In this document: positions 22,659-33,281 of the stretch, one piece after another
Layout: each line of letters opens with the position of its first letter
Numbering within the stretch: the stretch's first letter is position 1
NCBI GenBank assembly: GCA_015680905.1
Contig: CM027377.1
Location: 38,774,501 to 38,838,500 of the forward strand
Direction: 5' to 3'
DNA length: 64,000 nt
From: Coptis chinensis
Lineage: Eukaryota; Streptophyta; Magnoliopsida; Ranunculales; Ranunculaceae
Notes under the pieces: model-generated
Database searches by the model: none
What the model saw: the letters and a program-made list of their open reading frames with translations, nothing else
What the model was told of the DNA's origin: nothing
Translations under genes and position numbers: made by a program

Positions 22659-23601
22659 GGGGGCTATTTGTTTTTTTGGGTTAAGTTATAAGAGGGTCTT
22701 ATAAGATGGTCTTATAAAGTGGTTTGTTTTTTATTTTAAGTTCCTCTTATAAGCACTTGTAAAAATAGAAAAAACAAATACATGACATCTTATAGATGGT
22801 TATTTGACAAATATAACCCTACTTTACATCACATTTAATTTGAATATATTAATTTGAAACAAACGTATAGTTTGATTTTCGGTTTCAAATCAATTTTGAT
22901 AATTAGAATATCGATTTTAGGAAACTACCTTAATTGGCGGTGGTGGTGGTAGTGGTCTTAATAGCACGGTGGTGGTGGTAGTGGAGGTGATGATATTAGT
23001 TTTAATAGCACGGTGATAGTGGTGGTAGTAGAAGTGGTGGATGTCTTAATAGTACGGTGGTGGTGGTGGTGGTGATGATGATAGTTTTAATAGAACGGTG
23101 GTGGTGGTAGTGGAGGTGATGATATTGGTCTTAATAGTACGGTGGTAGTGATGGTAGTGGTGGTAGTGGTGGTTTTAATAGCACAGTGGTGGTGGTGGTG
23201 GTGGTGATAGTCTTAATAGTACAGTGGTAGTGGTGGTGGAGGTAATGATGGTGGTGGTGGTGGTAGTAGTGGCGGCAGTGGTGGTGGTGGTAGCTGGTGG
23301 TGGCTAGGGTAATAGAGTTATTTGAAAAATAAGATAATGAAAAAGGAAGAAGAGAGAAATGAGGCTAGGGGTATATGGACGGAGGTGTTTGAGTCATTTT
23401 TCAAGCTATAAGACTTATAGAATTCAAATAGATCCAATTTTGGTACTTATAGAATTAGAGCTCTTATAAGACATTTATAGTAGAATGCCTCTTATAAGAG
23501 GCAAAAAAACAAACCAAAAAAATGTCCAAAATCACTGGACCACATCTTTAAGAGGTTATAAGAACTCAAGGTATTATAAGAGGCAAAAACAAATGGCCCC
23601 T
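22659..23601. mobile_element. MITE-like element with minisatellite core
   Basis: The ends GGGGGCTATTTGTTTTTTTG (left) and, as reverse complement of the right end, AGGGGCCATTTGTTTTTGCC form an imperfect terminal inverted repeat. Further in, both arms carry mirrored copies of CTTATAAGA-type text (left 22,690-22,800; right 23,400-23,590). About 943 bp, no coding capacity. A clear target duplication was not found, so the superfamily is unassigned; the GGGGC start is hAT-like. Confidence 0.65.
22930..23310 (+). repeat. GGT/GTG-rich minisatellite
   Basis: Trinucleotide GGT/GTG/GAT runs separated by a recurring spacer (TCTTAATAG.ACGGTGGTGG or TTTTAATAGCACGGTGGTGG) about every 60-75 bp, at least six times. 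It lies wholly inside the MITE-like element. Confidence 0.85.
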
Positions 23602-23885
23602 CAGTGTACGTTATCATTGTTTACAATTAAGATCTCCCGCAATAACAAAACCAGTAGTTGAACTTCATCCCTCTGCAATGGATATCTCCAATCCAATACA
23701 CATACTTTCTATCTTTAAAATAAAGAAGCTTACATCCATCAAATTTTAACACCTTTGACTCTTTCAATTTAGATAATGAAACTAACCGGGCAGCACGTAT
23801 ACTACCAACAAAACTATCCCTCACAAAACCAAGTCAATTATCACCACAATCTTAGCCTTACCTTTCTACAAACCACCCAATTCAC

Positions 23886-23897
23886 TCTATAAGTTTC
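23886..23897 (+). promoter_or_regulatory. Possible TATA box of the AGP gene
   Basis: CTCTATAAGTTT lies about 125 bp before the AGP start codon. With transcription starting about 30 bp later, the leader would be near 95 nt. A weak single-site inference. Confidence 0.4.
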
Positions 23898-24017
23898 CTC
23901 CCCATCACATTTCTCTCCCTTCCCCTATACATAGTTACTTCTCTGCAATACTTCATTCAAATATATTGGTCCATACTTACATTTCCTCGAACTCTCTATC
24001 TAGCAGCATTGCAATCT

Positions 24018-24587
24018 ATGGCCTTCAAACGTTCCATGCTTGTTTTAACTATCTGTCTCAATCTCTTCATTATGTGCATTGCTCAATCACCTTCATCAGC
24101 ACCAACCGCATCCCCCAAGGCCAACTCTACCGCGCCACCACCTACTAAAGAAGCGGCACCACCTACTAATGCGACTGCACCTAACTCATCGACACCACCC
24201 AAGGCAGGTACGCCCCCACCAAATTCACCTTCAAAGTCACCATCAACACCACCACCCGCCACTAATAATTCAAGCCCACCACCCGAGGCCATGACCCCTC
24301 CCAAATCATCTCCAGATTCTCCATCATCTCCTACTACAAGTCCTCCAACTTTGTCCACCACAGTGACACCAACAATGTCACCTGGTCCCTCTATGAGTCC
24401 ACCTACACCACCTGCTCCTGACGCACCCACTACAGCTCCTATGTCGTCTCCACCTGTTGGTGCTCTTGGACCGACTGCAGGTTCAGAGGCTCCTACAACA
24501 GAGGCTCCTGCTAATTCAAGTCCATTCCTTCAAAGGGGTGGCATGAGCTTGCTAGCATTGTTTGGAGGAGTTGCACTTCTTGCTTAG
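24018..24587 (+). CDS. Classical arabinogalactan protein, GPI-anchored
   Basis: A single-exon 189-residue cell-surface proteoglycan core. ATG at 24,018 is chosen because it starts a clean signal peptide (residues 1-22, hydrophobic LVLTICLNLFIMCIA, cleavage before QSPSS). Residues 23 to about 165 are dominated by Pro, Ala, Ser and Thr with many SP, AP, TP and TPP dipeptides, the signals for proline hydroxylation and arabinogalactan or short arabinoside addition; several NSS/NAT sites are also present. The C-terminus (MSLLALFGGVALLA) is a hydrophobic GPI-attachment signal after a short QRGG spacer. No Lys-rich region, so a classical AGP. It acts at the plasma membrane and wall. No breaks; probably functional. 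Confidence 0.9.
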   Translation: MAFKRSMLVLTICLNLFIMCIAQSPSSAPTASPKANSTAPPPTKEAAPPTNATAPNSSTPPKAGTPPPNSPSKSPSTPPPATNNSSPPPEAMTPPKSSPDSPSSPTTSPPTLSTTVTPTMSPGPSMSPPTPPAPDAPTTAPMSSPPVGALGPTAGSEAPTTEAPANSSPFLQRGGMSLLALFGGVALLA

Positions 24588-26959
24588 GAAAATTTCACTT
24601 AAATTTGTTGTAGATTAATGAGTAATGAACTCTGTATCATTCTTTTTGGGTTTTCTCTTTTGTTGTGTGTGCATTGGAGGTCAGGAGGATGATTTGGAGA
24701 TTTATTGGTTTTACTGCTTCTGATCTGTACCATCTTTACTTAAATGAATAAGTAAATCTGTGACATACATTTGTGGAATTATTTGATTTACTGTATAAAA
24801 CAACTAAATTCAACTGCATTATATACCATATTTTTATTTTGTTTACAACAGTCCTTCTTTAGTTTTTTGGCACAATGATATGGTAACTCTTTACTCTTAT
24901 CAACACTAATTCGTCAGGACGTCCTGAAGTCTGATACACTCTGTTCCTAATCTTTTCGTGACACAATATTTGGCCTCATGATATTGGTTGCATGCACATA
25001 ACTTGATTGGACCGTGACTTGCGCTGTGCTATGGTGCATTACTCATTTGCTCCTCATAGTCAACAATTATTCACCACCATATATTATCGATCAATAGGAA
25101 AACTAAATTATGACACCAAACCTCCTCCATTCATGGATATTTGTCATATAAATCCTAAACCAAATGTGGAAAACTATTAAGAAACTCGGTCTCCTGCCTC
25201 AACTGCCCAAAGCATGACGATCTTTCTGGTTTGTCCCACTACAACAGAACAGCCAGAGAAAGATCAAAGATAGTTTACAGGCGTTGTTGAACGTGTCTTA
25301 TAATTACCAATCTGGTGTAGTGCCCTGAAACTCCAGTCTTTAAATATTGGCAAGAAAACTTCATCAAAACTTTGCAGCAAGTCAAATGTAACAAATTTTG
25401 GATGAAATGTTCCTCTAATTTGTTATAGTTACATAGAGACAATATAGCACTATTGCAAGGCACAGCAGAATACCATAGTCGTCTCTTTCTACAACTGCAA
25501 TTTCGTTAATCAGTATTTGTTTTCCGTAATTTGAAGTTCATTAGATATAGATGTAAACAACAGGTAGAATATACTTTTGATAACTGTGTGTTAAATACAT
25601 AGGTCTAGTTCCGCTGTAATTGGAGGTACAACATGAATATATATTAAAGAGATTTGGGATGAGCGAATGGGTCAAACATTTGCTTGCATCCATTGTGGAA
25701 CCTTCTTCTGAGAGTTTGATAAGGCCCAAAAGCATGTTTCGAAAGATCACCCAGCCTTGGCAAAACAATTCTTGAAAGGAAAGTTGGTGGAATGAGGTAC
25801 CTCTAGTAATGGTGTACTTAGAATAGATTTGGTGTTAGGCTTGAGGCCTTAGAACTTGTGTTTTTGTCGAATCTCCTTCTAATGACTATACTCTTAGGGA
25901 AGGTATGTATGAGGATGATGCCTCAGGAACTCCATATGTAACAAGTTGATTATCAATAAAACAGGTGGTGGTCAGCCCTTAACCCCAGCTTAACTTTTCA
26001 AAAAAAAAAAAATCTTCATAATGCACACTTAACCTTTTCATTCTCAAACGGATGCTCAGTGTCTATGCCCCATATCGCCAACTTGAACCAGATGAATTCT
26101 GAAGTAAAATTTGGTAGTTGAAGACACACTAGAAAACTAAATTCCGATAAATAATCATCATATAGATAGCAGCATTGATCACTTGATTCGACATCAATTA
26201 GGATCTTCAACATCTTCTTTAAGACTATACTTAACCATGGGGGAGTGATACTTTGGTTTCTACACTAACTGTGATTTGATAATGTATACAGTATGTGTGG
26301 TCACATTTACACCTGTAATTAGGCACAACTTAGACTATTTTTTGTCAATCTAAGTTTTTCATTGTTATTGCACGTTTTACTTCGTTACAGCAACTAGGAC
26401 GAAAAATAACAGGGAGTGTGCTAAAGGTCTCGGAAGACCTTGTTCCAATAATAGAGGCTCTGCCTTCACATGATTGACTGCTATGGAAAGTGTGTGAACC
26501 ATGTCTGTGGATGTTCAGTGGAGGCTTATAAGTAGAATGTTTATGGTATTGCTTCATAAGCTAAGTATTAGCTAGATATAAGTTCTCGTCATAGCTTTCG
26601 TAATAAGTACTAGCTATGGTATGACAGAATTGTTCTGTATTGAGATTCAATCGTAACCATTGGCTGTCAGTGTTCATGTCCTGGTTTGCTTGATTCTGTA
26701 CTGAATCTATCATTGACTAAATAATGTTAGCGCTACTGGAATCACTCTATTTTTTCCATTAAATTAAAATTGGAAATAGATTTGGTTTTTTTCACTTTAA
26801 TGCGGTTGATGTTATAGTAGATACACTATATGTCACAACACATGGGAAAAAATTGACATTAACATTAGTAAAGTTCACTAACAATAATGAATCATGCTAA
26901 ATGCTTAGTCTGGATCAAGATATGAAACACCTAAAATAGTATAGACTCTCATCACATGC
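24588..26959. other. Intergenic region between the AGP and uclacyanin genes
   Basis: The AGP 3' UTR probably extends to about 24,760 (AATGAATAAGTAAAT near 24,743 is a possible polyadenylation region). The rest is AT-rich with no gene that I can support apart from the C2H2-like fragment listed separately. Confidence 0.5.
25659..26012 (+). pseudogene. Possible retrocopy of a C2H2-like peptide
   Basis: From the ATG at 25,668 a frame reads MGQTFACIHCGTFF, then a TGA, then EFDKAQKHVSKDHPALAKQF and a stop. The Cys-X2-Cys ... His-X4-His spacing resembles a C2H2 zinc finger. About 200 bp further on is AATAAAA (25,957) and then a 13-A run (25,999-26,011), as in a processed copy. No target duplication found. 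The parent gene is unknown. Confidence 0.25.
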
Positions 26960-27635
26960 TCATATACCAAAAATAAATAGAGAAATGGAGACAGCAACAC
27001 ATGCTAGAAGAGAAGCCCATCCACCATGGATAAATCCTTTAGAAACAGGGTTGTTGTTCTTATTCGAAGGGTTGGGAAGAGATGAAGGAGTCCCCGGGGA
27101 CAAAGGTGCACTGGTAGGAGAATTTGCAGGACCTCCTTGAACATTGACTTTAACCTTCATCCCTCCTAAGCAATGTAAACCGTTCCCACAAGTAAAATAT
27201 CTTTCCCCAGGTGCTGATAATGCAATTGTCGTGTTACCGCTGTTACTTGAACTCAAAGGATTCGTCACATTGCATCCATTGAAATCCTCTTTGGTCACCT
27301 CGTCAACACTGTGAATGGATGAATATTGGAACACTGGAATTGAAAGAGTATATTAGTTGATCTTCATTAAATACTTTCATTATCTGAAAAATAGTTACTC
27401 AACTTCAAAAGTATCTGGATGCACATATGCAAAAATTAAACGGGGTTTCAAAAATATAAAAGAAATGGCCACACTTACATAGAGCATCTCCAGCCTTAAA
27501 GCTGTTGCTACTGCCCCATGAATCAAGATCACTGCTAATATCCCAGCCAGAGCTACCCCCCACAGTGTAAGTAGTTGCCCTGCATGTCAACACAAGGCCA
27601 AGACCTATAAGAATGTAAAATAGAAGCTTAACCAT
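26960..27635 (-). CDS. Uclacyanin / early-nodulin-like blue copper protein, two exons
   Basis: A secreted, membrane-anchored type I copper protein (phytocyanin). Exon 1 27,635-27,479, intron 27,478-27,334 (GTAAGT...CAG), exon 2 27,333-26,960; together 176 residues. Residues 1-20 form a signal peptide (LLFYILIGLGLVLTCRA), then the plastocyanin-like domain starts TTYTVGGSSGWD. The copper ligands are present: His60 (IHSV), Cys101 (YFTCG), His106 and Met111 (LHCLGGM), with Cys73 and Cys107 as the probable disulphide. Met as axial ligand marks uclacyanin rather than stellacyanin. A Pro/Ser/Thr-rich linker (about 118-150) and hydrophobic tail (LLACVAVSISLFIF) indicate a GPI-anchored chimeric AGP. 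The exon 1 frame continuing past 27,479 is intron. Probably functional in electron transfer or wall signalling. Confidence 0.93.
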
Positions 27636-27681
27636 GCTGAAAGGCCAAAGAGAAGACTAAAGGGTGATGTGGTGTATGGTC

Positions 27682-27692
27682 TTATAAATAGA
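27682..27692 (-). promoter_or_regulatory. TATA box of the uclacyanin gene
   Basis: Minus strand TATTTATAAG lies about 50 bp upstream of the start codon, giving a leader of roughly 20 nt. Confidence 0.6.
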
Positions 27693-28391
27693 AGGGGAGG
27701 CTTATTAGTGGATAACCTACCAATTTTCATAATCAAGACTTGGGATTTATTTGTTACTGATATTTAGTGTTGGTACCCTTCAAATTTATTTATTTAAAAT
27801 AACTTTGTGCAATTATTAAAGGTACAAGTTATTGCTTCATTGATTTTGGGATTTGTTTTTGTATGCATAATTAAGTTTAAATTGATACATACAGATATAC
27901 TTTTAACTAAACTAGATATATTTTGTGGTTGATGGGTTGGTAGAAGAGAAAGTCTGTTAGATGGGTAGTTAAACCTCTCTCAACACCACCTGATATCCCT
28001 TCTCTTGACTTCGATATGATGTGATTTTCTTTTCTTTTTCTTACTGTTTAAATTTTAAAGAATAAAATAACAACTACTTCTTAAGTTGGACGAACTACCT
28101 AAGTCATGAACACATACAAGTATGGTGGGGCTTTCCTCTTTGGAATAGCTTTGCAAATTGCTTCATGGTTTGGAGAGCTTTGGGCCTTCGTTTTGGGAGG
28201 TCTAAACTTTGTGAATGAGCTCTAGTTGAATCCAACTGTGTGTACAGAAGATATCGGGGTTGGTTGACTGTTGTTGGGTGCTAGTTTCGAGTGAATTGCC
28301 ACTAACCAAAAAATTCATGGATGCATTGTGGTTGTACTGATATTGAAACATCTCCAAATCGTCAAACACTATGGAGGAAAAAAAAAAAAAG

Positions 28392-28425
<34 letters not shown>

Positions 28426-28949
28426 AGGGATGCAATGGATTGTTGCTAGCACGATACAAACAGAGCACGATCTATGAGATCTGAAGTCATCAATGCGATC
28501 TGAAGTGAAAAGGTATGAACTTTAATTAGGAAGACATCAACTTTGCAATTTTTCCGTTTTTTTCTCAATGTGATGGCGGTGCTTGCATAAGGTGGTAGTG
28601 AAACCCAAAGTTACGGCCTTTCATAGTTTTTCCGAGTCAGCTCTTCTTTTGATAACCATGTTTCTCCATTACCGACCGATTCCAACCGTTTTTTCAGTTA
28701 TAGTCATCAACAATATTACAATACCTCCTATTTGGATAGTAGATTCAGTTCTAGAATCATCGAAAGATAGATCTGAACCGGCAAAAAACGGATTTTTCTG
28801 GCTCTCTGTGCTGTGTTGCGAAGTCTGTTTTTGGGAGGTGATTACAAGGAGACTCAGACTCTCTTCAATATCACGACGTCAATTCTGATATTGCATCAAC
28901 ACAGGAACAAATTTTATGTGTTTTTTGGTTTGATTATAGATTGTCTTTC
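27693..28949. other. AT-rich intergenic stretch with a poly-A tract
   Basis: No gene recognised. Contains an almost pure A run at 28,378-28,422 (one G near 28,391). A frame at 28,583-28,888 (+) has no recognisable domain. Confidence 0.5.
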
Positions 28950-30173
28950 TTGAGTTTTAATTGCTGCTGATAGTCCAAGGGGTTTGTGTTATTGTGTTTT
29001 TGGGTTTTGCTTTTGGCTTTAACTGTTTGAAAATTGGAGGGAGCCATGGCAGTTTTGTAGTTTCCCATTTGTGGGCTGACACGGTTAGACTATGACACTG
29101 TAATTGTTGAAGTTGTTTCAAGAGTAGTAGCACCCCCCTCAATGTCAAACCTTATGGCTATGAATTGTAGAGGAATTGGAGCTGCATCGACTGTTAAGAT
29201 TATAGAGGACTTGGTCCGTGATCATGATCCAGATATCATTTGTTTTCCATAAACAAAAGCAAGTTGCAAGAGAATGGAAGGAGTTCGAAAACGTTTAAAG
29301 TATAGTGGAAATTGTATTGCTCTAGCTGACAGCAGAAAAGGAGGTCTCACAGTCTTCTGTAAGGAAGATTTCTCAATTTATATCATGGGAGCTACTACCA
29401 ACCACATTATAGGTAAAGTTTCTAATCTTGGTATATCAAATGATTGATAGTTTACTTTTATATATGGAGAACCCTCTTCTGGCAATAGGAAGAGGGTCTG
29501 GGATGAATTGAGAGACCGCTCTCTTTATATCCCAGCACCCTAGATGATTTTTGGGGATTTCAATGCAGTAGCATCTTTAGATGAAAAAATTGGTGGCCAC
29601 CATGTTCTTAACAGAAGCATGGTTGATTTTAATGATTTTATTAATGATATTGGTTTGATAGACCTAGGTTTTAGGGGACCTAAATTCACCTGGTGCAATA
29701 ACCGATCCTATGGTAATCATATTTTAGAAAGACTAGACAGAGCCCTTGCTACTCCTAGTTGGGTAGATTTTTTCCCTGAAGCAAAAGTTTTTCATATCCC
29801 TAATGTCTCTTCTGATCACTTAGCTCTAGGCATTACTCTTAAAAATTCTGATCCATTACCAAAGAAACCATTCAGGTTTTATGAAATGTGGTTACATGAT
29901 AATACATGTAAGGATGTGATTAAAGAAGGTTGGGATTCAGTGGAGGATGATCTTACCATGGGAATAGTAGTAAAAAAACAGGAAGCCACAAAGGAGAAGT
30001 TAACAGTTTGGAACAAGAGACAATTTGGAAATATTTTTTGTGAAATAAGAAATGTGAAGAAGTTAGAGAGTTTGATGAAACATGAGATGAATGAGAGGAA
30101 TTATAAAAAAATAAAAGAGCTAAAGGAGAAATTGGTAGAGCTTTTTGAAAGAGAAGCTAACTTGTGGAGGTAG
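28950..30173 (+). pseudogene. Second L1-type LINE, ORF2 endonuclease domain
   Basis: AP endonuclease of a non-LTR element. ATG at 29,139 opens MSNLMAMNCRGIGAASTVKI. Then PDIICFP*TKAS (TAA at the Gln position), GDFNAVASLDEKIGG (catalytic), FRGPKFTWCNNRSYG, ERLDRALATPSW and VSSDHLAL (catalytic SDH) appear in order. Three nonsense codons lie before 29,544 and the frame is then open to 30,173 (209 residues). Bases 28,950-29,138 look like LINE 5' UTR; no ORF1 is seen, so the copy is probably 5'-truncated. Confidence 0.9.
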
Positions 30174-31300
30174 AGATCAGGTCAAGTATGGGTGAGAGAT
30201 TATGCAAGAAATACCAAGTTTTTTCATATATCTACCATTTATAGGAGAAGAAAAAACAGGATTGAAAAACTTCGAGAGGATGATGGTTCATGGAAAAAAG
30301 GAAGAGAAGAAGTGGGTAAACCATAAACAATTTCTTTACGAAGCTCTTTGAAACACAATACCCTCAAACCGATAATTCTATCTTAGATCTTTTCCAACCT
30401 ATTATAACCAACAGGGAAAATGAATTGTTAGGAGTTTGTCCCTCTGATGAAGAGATATGGAAAATCATAAAAAAATTGCATCCCTTGAAAGCCTCTGAAC
30501 CTGACGGCTTTCAAGGGATTTTTTATCAAAGATGTTGGGATATAGTGGGCATCACTATTATCAAAACAGTGCAGGATTTTTTCTTATACAACACCCTTCC
30601 ACTAGATCTAAATGAAACTTTCATTATCTTGATCCCGAAGATACCTAATCCAGATCAAATATCCAAATTCAGGCTAATCAGTTTGTGCAATTTCACATAC
30701 AAAATCATCTAAAAAATTCTAGCTAATAGACTAAAAACCCACCTACACAAAATTATCTCACCCTTTCAGGAAGCTTTTGTAAAGGGGAGATTTATTGGTG
30801 ACAACATAGGCTTAGCAAGTGAACTATTTCACAATATGAAAAAGATGAAAAAGAAAAAACAAGGATGGTTAGCTCTAAAGTTGGATATGAAGAAGGCTTT
30901 GATAGAGTTGAATGGTGTTTTCTGTATCAGAGTTTTGAAAAACTGGTTTTAGTAGGAAGTCGATAGATATGATTAAAGTCTGTTTGGAATCAGTATCCTT
31001 CCGAGTTCTTTTAAATGGCTCCCCTTTGAGTCATTTGTTTCCACAGCGAGGTCTAAGATAAGGAGACCCCCTGTCTCCCTACCTCTTCATTCTGGTCACA
31101 GAAGCTCTCTCTAGAATCCTCAAGCAAGCTGAGGATGAGAATAGGATTAGTGGCATCAAAGTGAGAAGAGGATCACCCCCTATCAGTCATCTGCTATATG
31201 CAGATGATCTAATCATGTTTTGCAAGGCAAATTTGAATGAAATAAACAGTGTCAAGGATATCTTATAGAAGTATTGCAATGCATCTGGTCAAGAGGTCAG
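30174..31300 (+). pseudogene. Second LINE, reverse transcriptase core
   Basis: Continues ORF2: RDYARNTKFFHISTIYRRRK, then LHPLKASEPDGFQGIFYQRC (PDG motif), NETFIILIPKIPNPDQISKF, LISLCNFTYKII, then a stop and LANRLKTHLHKIISPFQEAF, QRGLR (with a stop) GDPLSPYLF and LLYADDLIMFCKAN. The catalytic YADD is intact (31,189-31,206), unlike in the first LINE. Frame changes and stops at about 30,320, 30,711, 30,895 and 31,058 break the protein. Confidence 0.92.
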
Positions 31301-32922
31301 CTAGGAGAAGTCTAGTATTTTTTTCAGTAGGAATGTGCATAACACATCAGAAAATGATTCTTAGGAGATGGAAGGTAAGGAGGTTCACAGAAAAGGAGAA
31401 ATACTTGGGAGTACTAATCATATTGGGAAAGAAGAAGGGAGAGGACTTCGATTATCTTTTAGAAAGTTTACAAATGAAAGTCAGTGGTTGGAAAGCTAAA
31501 ATCCTTTCACAAGCTAGCAGAACCACTTTAGTCAAATCAGTAGGGCAAACAGTGCCCATCTATGCCATGGGAGTTTATGCATTACCTAGCAGAATCAATG
31601 AAAGGATAGATAGACTCAATCGGGATTTTTGGTGGAATGGAACAACAAATTCTACTGCTTGGCATACTATGAGTTGGGAGAAACTATGCAAATCAAAGGC
31701 AAATGGGGGTTTGGGTTTTAGAAAAGTCAAAGAAATGAATTTGGCCATGTTGGCTAAACACAGTTGGAGACTTATTACAGATGAGAATTCAATATGGTCT
31801 AGAACTTTCAATAGGATATATAAGTGGGATTGTTTTAATAACCAAGATGGTAAGAAGAAAAAACAACAATCTTTTTTCTGGAGAGGTGTGCAGTTAAGTA
31901 TGAAAGCAGTAAAGGAAGGATTCATGTGGTTACTTGGTAATGGCTCTAGGATTAAAACTTTTTTAGAACCTTGGTTATCTTTTCTTGATAAACCTCTTAT
32001 TTTAGGAAACCACCTAAACCCAAAAAGAGTCAACCTGAACCTCACACGTAGAGTATCTGACCAATCTAGGGAAAATGAGGAGGAATGGGACATTACTAGG
32101 TTAGGAGAATTGTTTCCTAACCTTATCTCTGATTGTATTAAAACCTTAACTATCAAACCAAATGTCATTGATAAAATCATTTGGTGGAAAGATAAGAAGG
32201 GAGTTCTTACAGTTAGGTCTGCTTACAAGTTACTTGCCAAAGAATATGAGGAGGGTGAGAGCTCTAGAATGAATAAAAAGAGTATAAGGACGATCTGGAA
32301 AATAAAAACTGATGCAACCACTCAACTCTTTACATGGAAAGCTTACATGGGAGGTCTACCCACTGGAGCAGTATTGATGCAGAAAAAGTTTAAGGGTGAT
32401 GTAAGTTGTGTTTTCTGTGAAAGGCACGTTGAAACTGATTATCACTTTTTCTTTGGTTGTGAGTGGAGTAGAACACTATGGTATGGATCAAACATAAGTT
32501 TGAAGGCAAATGCAAAAGAAGAAAAGGATATCAAATGTTGGCTTGATGATTTCATTAGCTGGGAGAGAGACAAGGATCTACAGGCTTCCAGTACCTATGG
32601 TTTATGTATGATGCATGAAATCTGGAAAGCAAGAAACAAACTCAAGTTTGAAAGAAAGAGGAGCAGTTTCCAGGAGCTCTACACAATTGTGAATCAAACA
32701 GTCAAGAGAATCACAGAAGCCTATACTGCAGAGAACAATCCATCCCCTAATGGCCAGGATCTTCGTCATGTCATAAACAATACTTTAGATTTTAGTGTGC
32801 GCCATAGGGGTTATATAGCAACAAGAACCTCATCTCCTTTGATGGTGCTTTTAACAGATGTGAGAATAAGGGGGCGTCAGCCACAATATGCAGAAGTCCA
32901 GATGGTAAATTACTTGGGGTAG
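31249..32922 (+). pseudogene. Second LINE, ORF2 thumb and zinc-binding region
   Basis: A 557-residue open frame, the longest in the window (first in-frame start is not meaningful, as it continues the RT). It contains KYLGVLIILGKKKG, VSGWKAKILSQASRTTLVKS, RINERIDRLNRDFWW, LCKSKANGGLGFRKVKEMNL, RSAYKLLAKEYEEG and the zinc-binding LMQKKFKGDVSCVFCERHVE TDYHFFFGCEWSRTLW (C..C...H....C). This order is standard for plant L1 ORF2. A frame change near 32,790 leads into the RNase H domain. Confidence 0.9.
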
Positions 32923-33281
32923 CATACATGAAATTCAATTGTCAAACAACTATACAGGCAGAATGTTATGGAGCAGAAGTCATAGCTGCTCTAATTCAGA
33001 TGCTAAAGCTAGGGCCCTCTATAGTCTTGGGAGATAATCGTCAGGGGATGGATAGGAATGAGGAAAGCTTAGGTTGGCAAGTAGAGGAACATGTGAATAA
33101 AATTTTAGATTTATTTCAAGTTTGTAATATAAATAATGAGTCCAATTCTGAGTTCTTTTGGATAAGCCGTAACACCAATGGAGATTCCCATGAACTGGCC
33201 AACTGGGCAGCAAAATATGCAGGAATTGGACCTCCTCCAAATTGGGTTTTTGAGTCTGTAACTCCTCTTATGAGATTTTAA
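32770..33281 (+). pseudogene. Second LINE, C-terminal RNase H domain
   Basis: RVT_3-type plant RNase H fused to the LINE ORF2. After a frame change the reading is FNRCENKGASATICRSPDGK, LLGVAYMKFNCQTTIQAECY (catalytic Glu in AECYGAE), LGPSIVLGDNRQ (Asp position) and WISRNTNGDSHELANWAAKY (terminal HELA). The first Asp strand is altered. Plant LINEs with this domain form a known L1 subgroup; the first LINE in the window shows no such domain. Confidence 0.85.

Noticed and set aside
24079-24430. Alternative frames (His-rich, and Gly-rich on the other strand) over the AGP gene
   Set aside because: Shadow frames created by the repetitive Pro/Ser/Thr codons of the AGP.
28378-28422. Long poly-A as the tail of a retroposed gene
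   Set aside because: No recognisable coding or polyadenylation signal immediately upstream; left as a simple tract.
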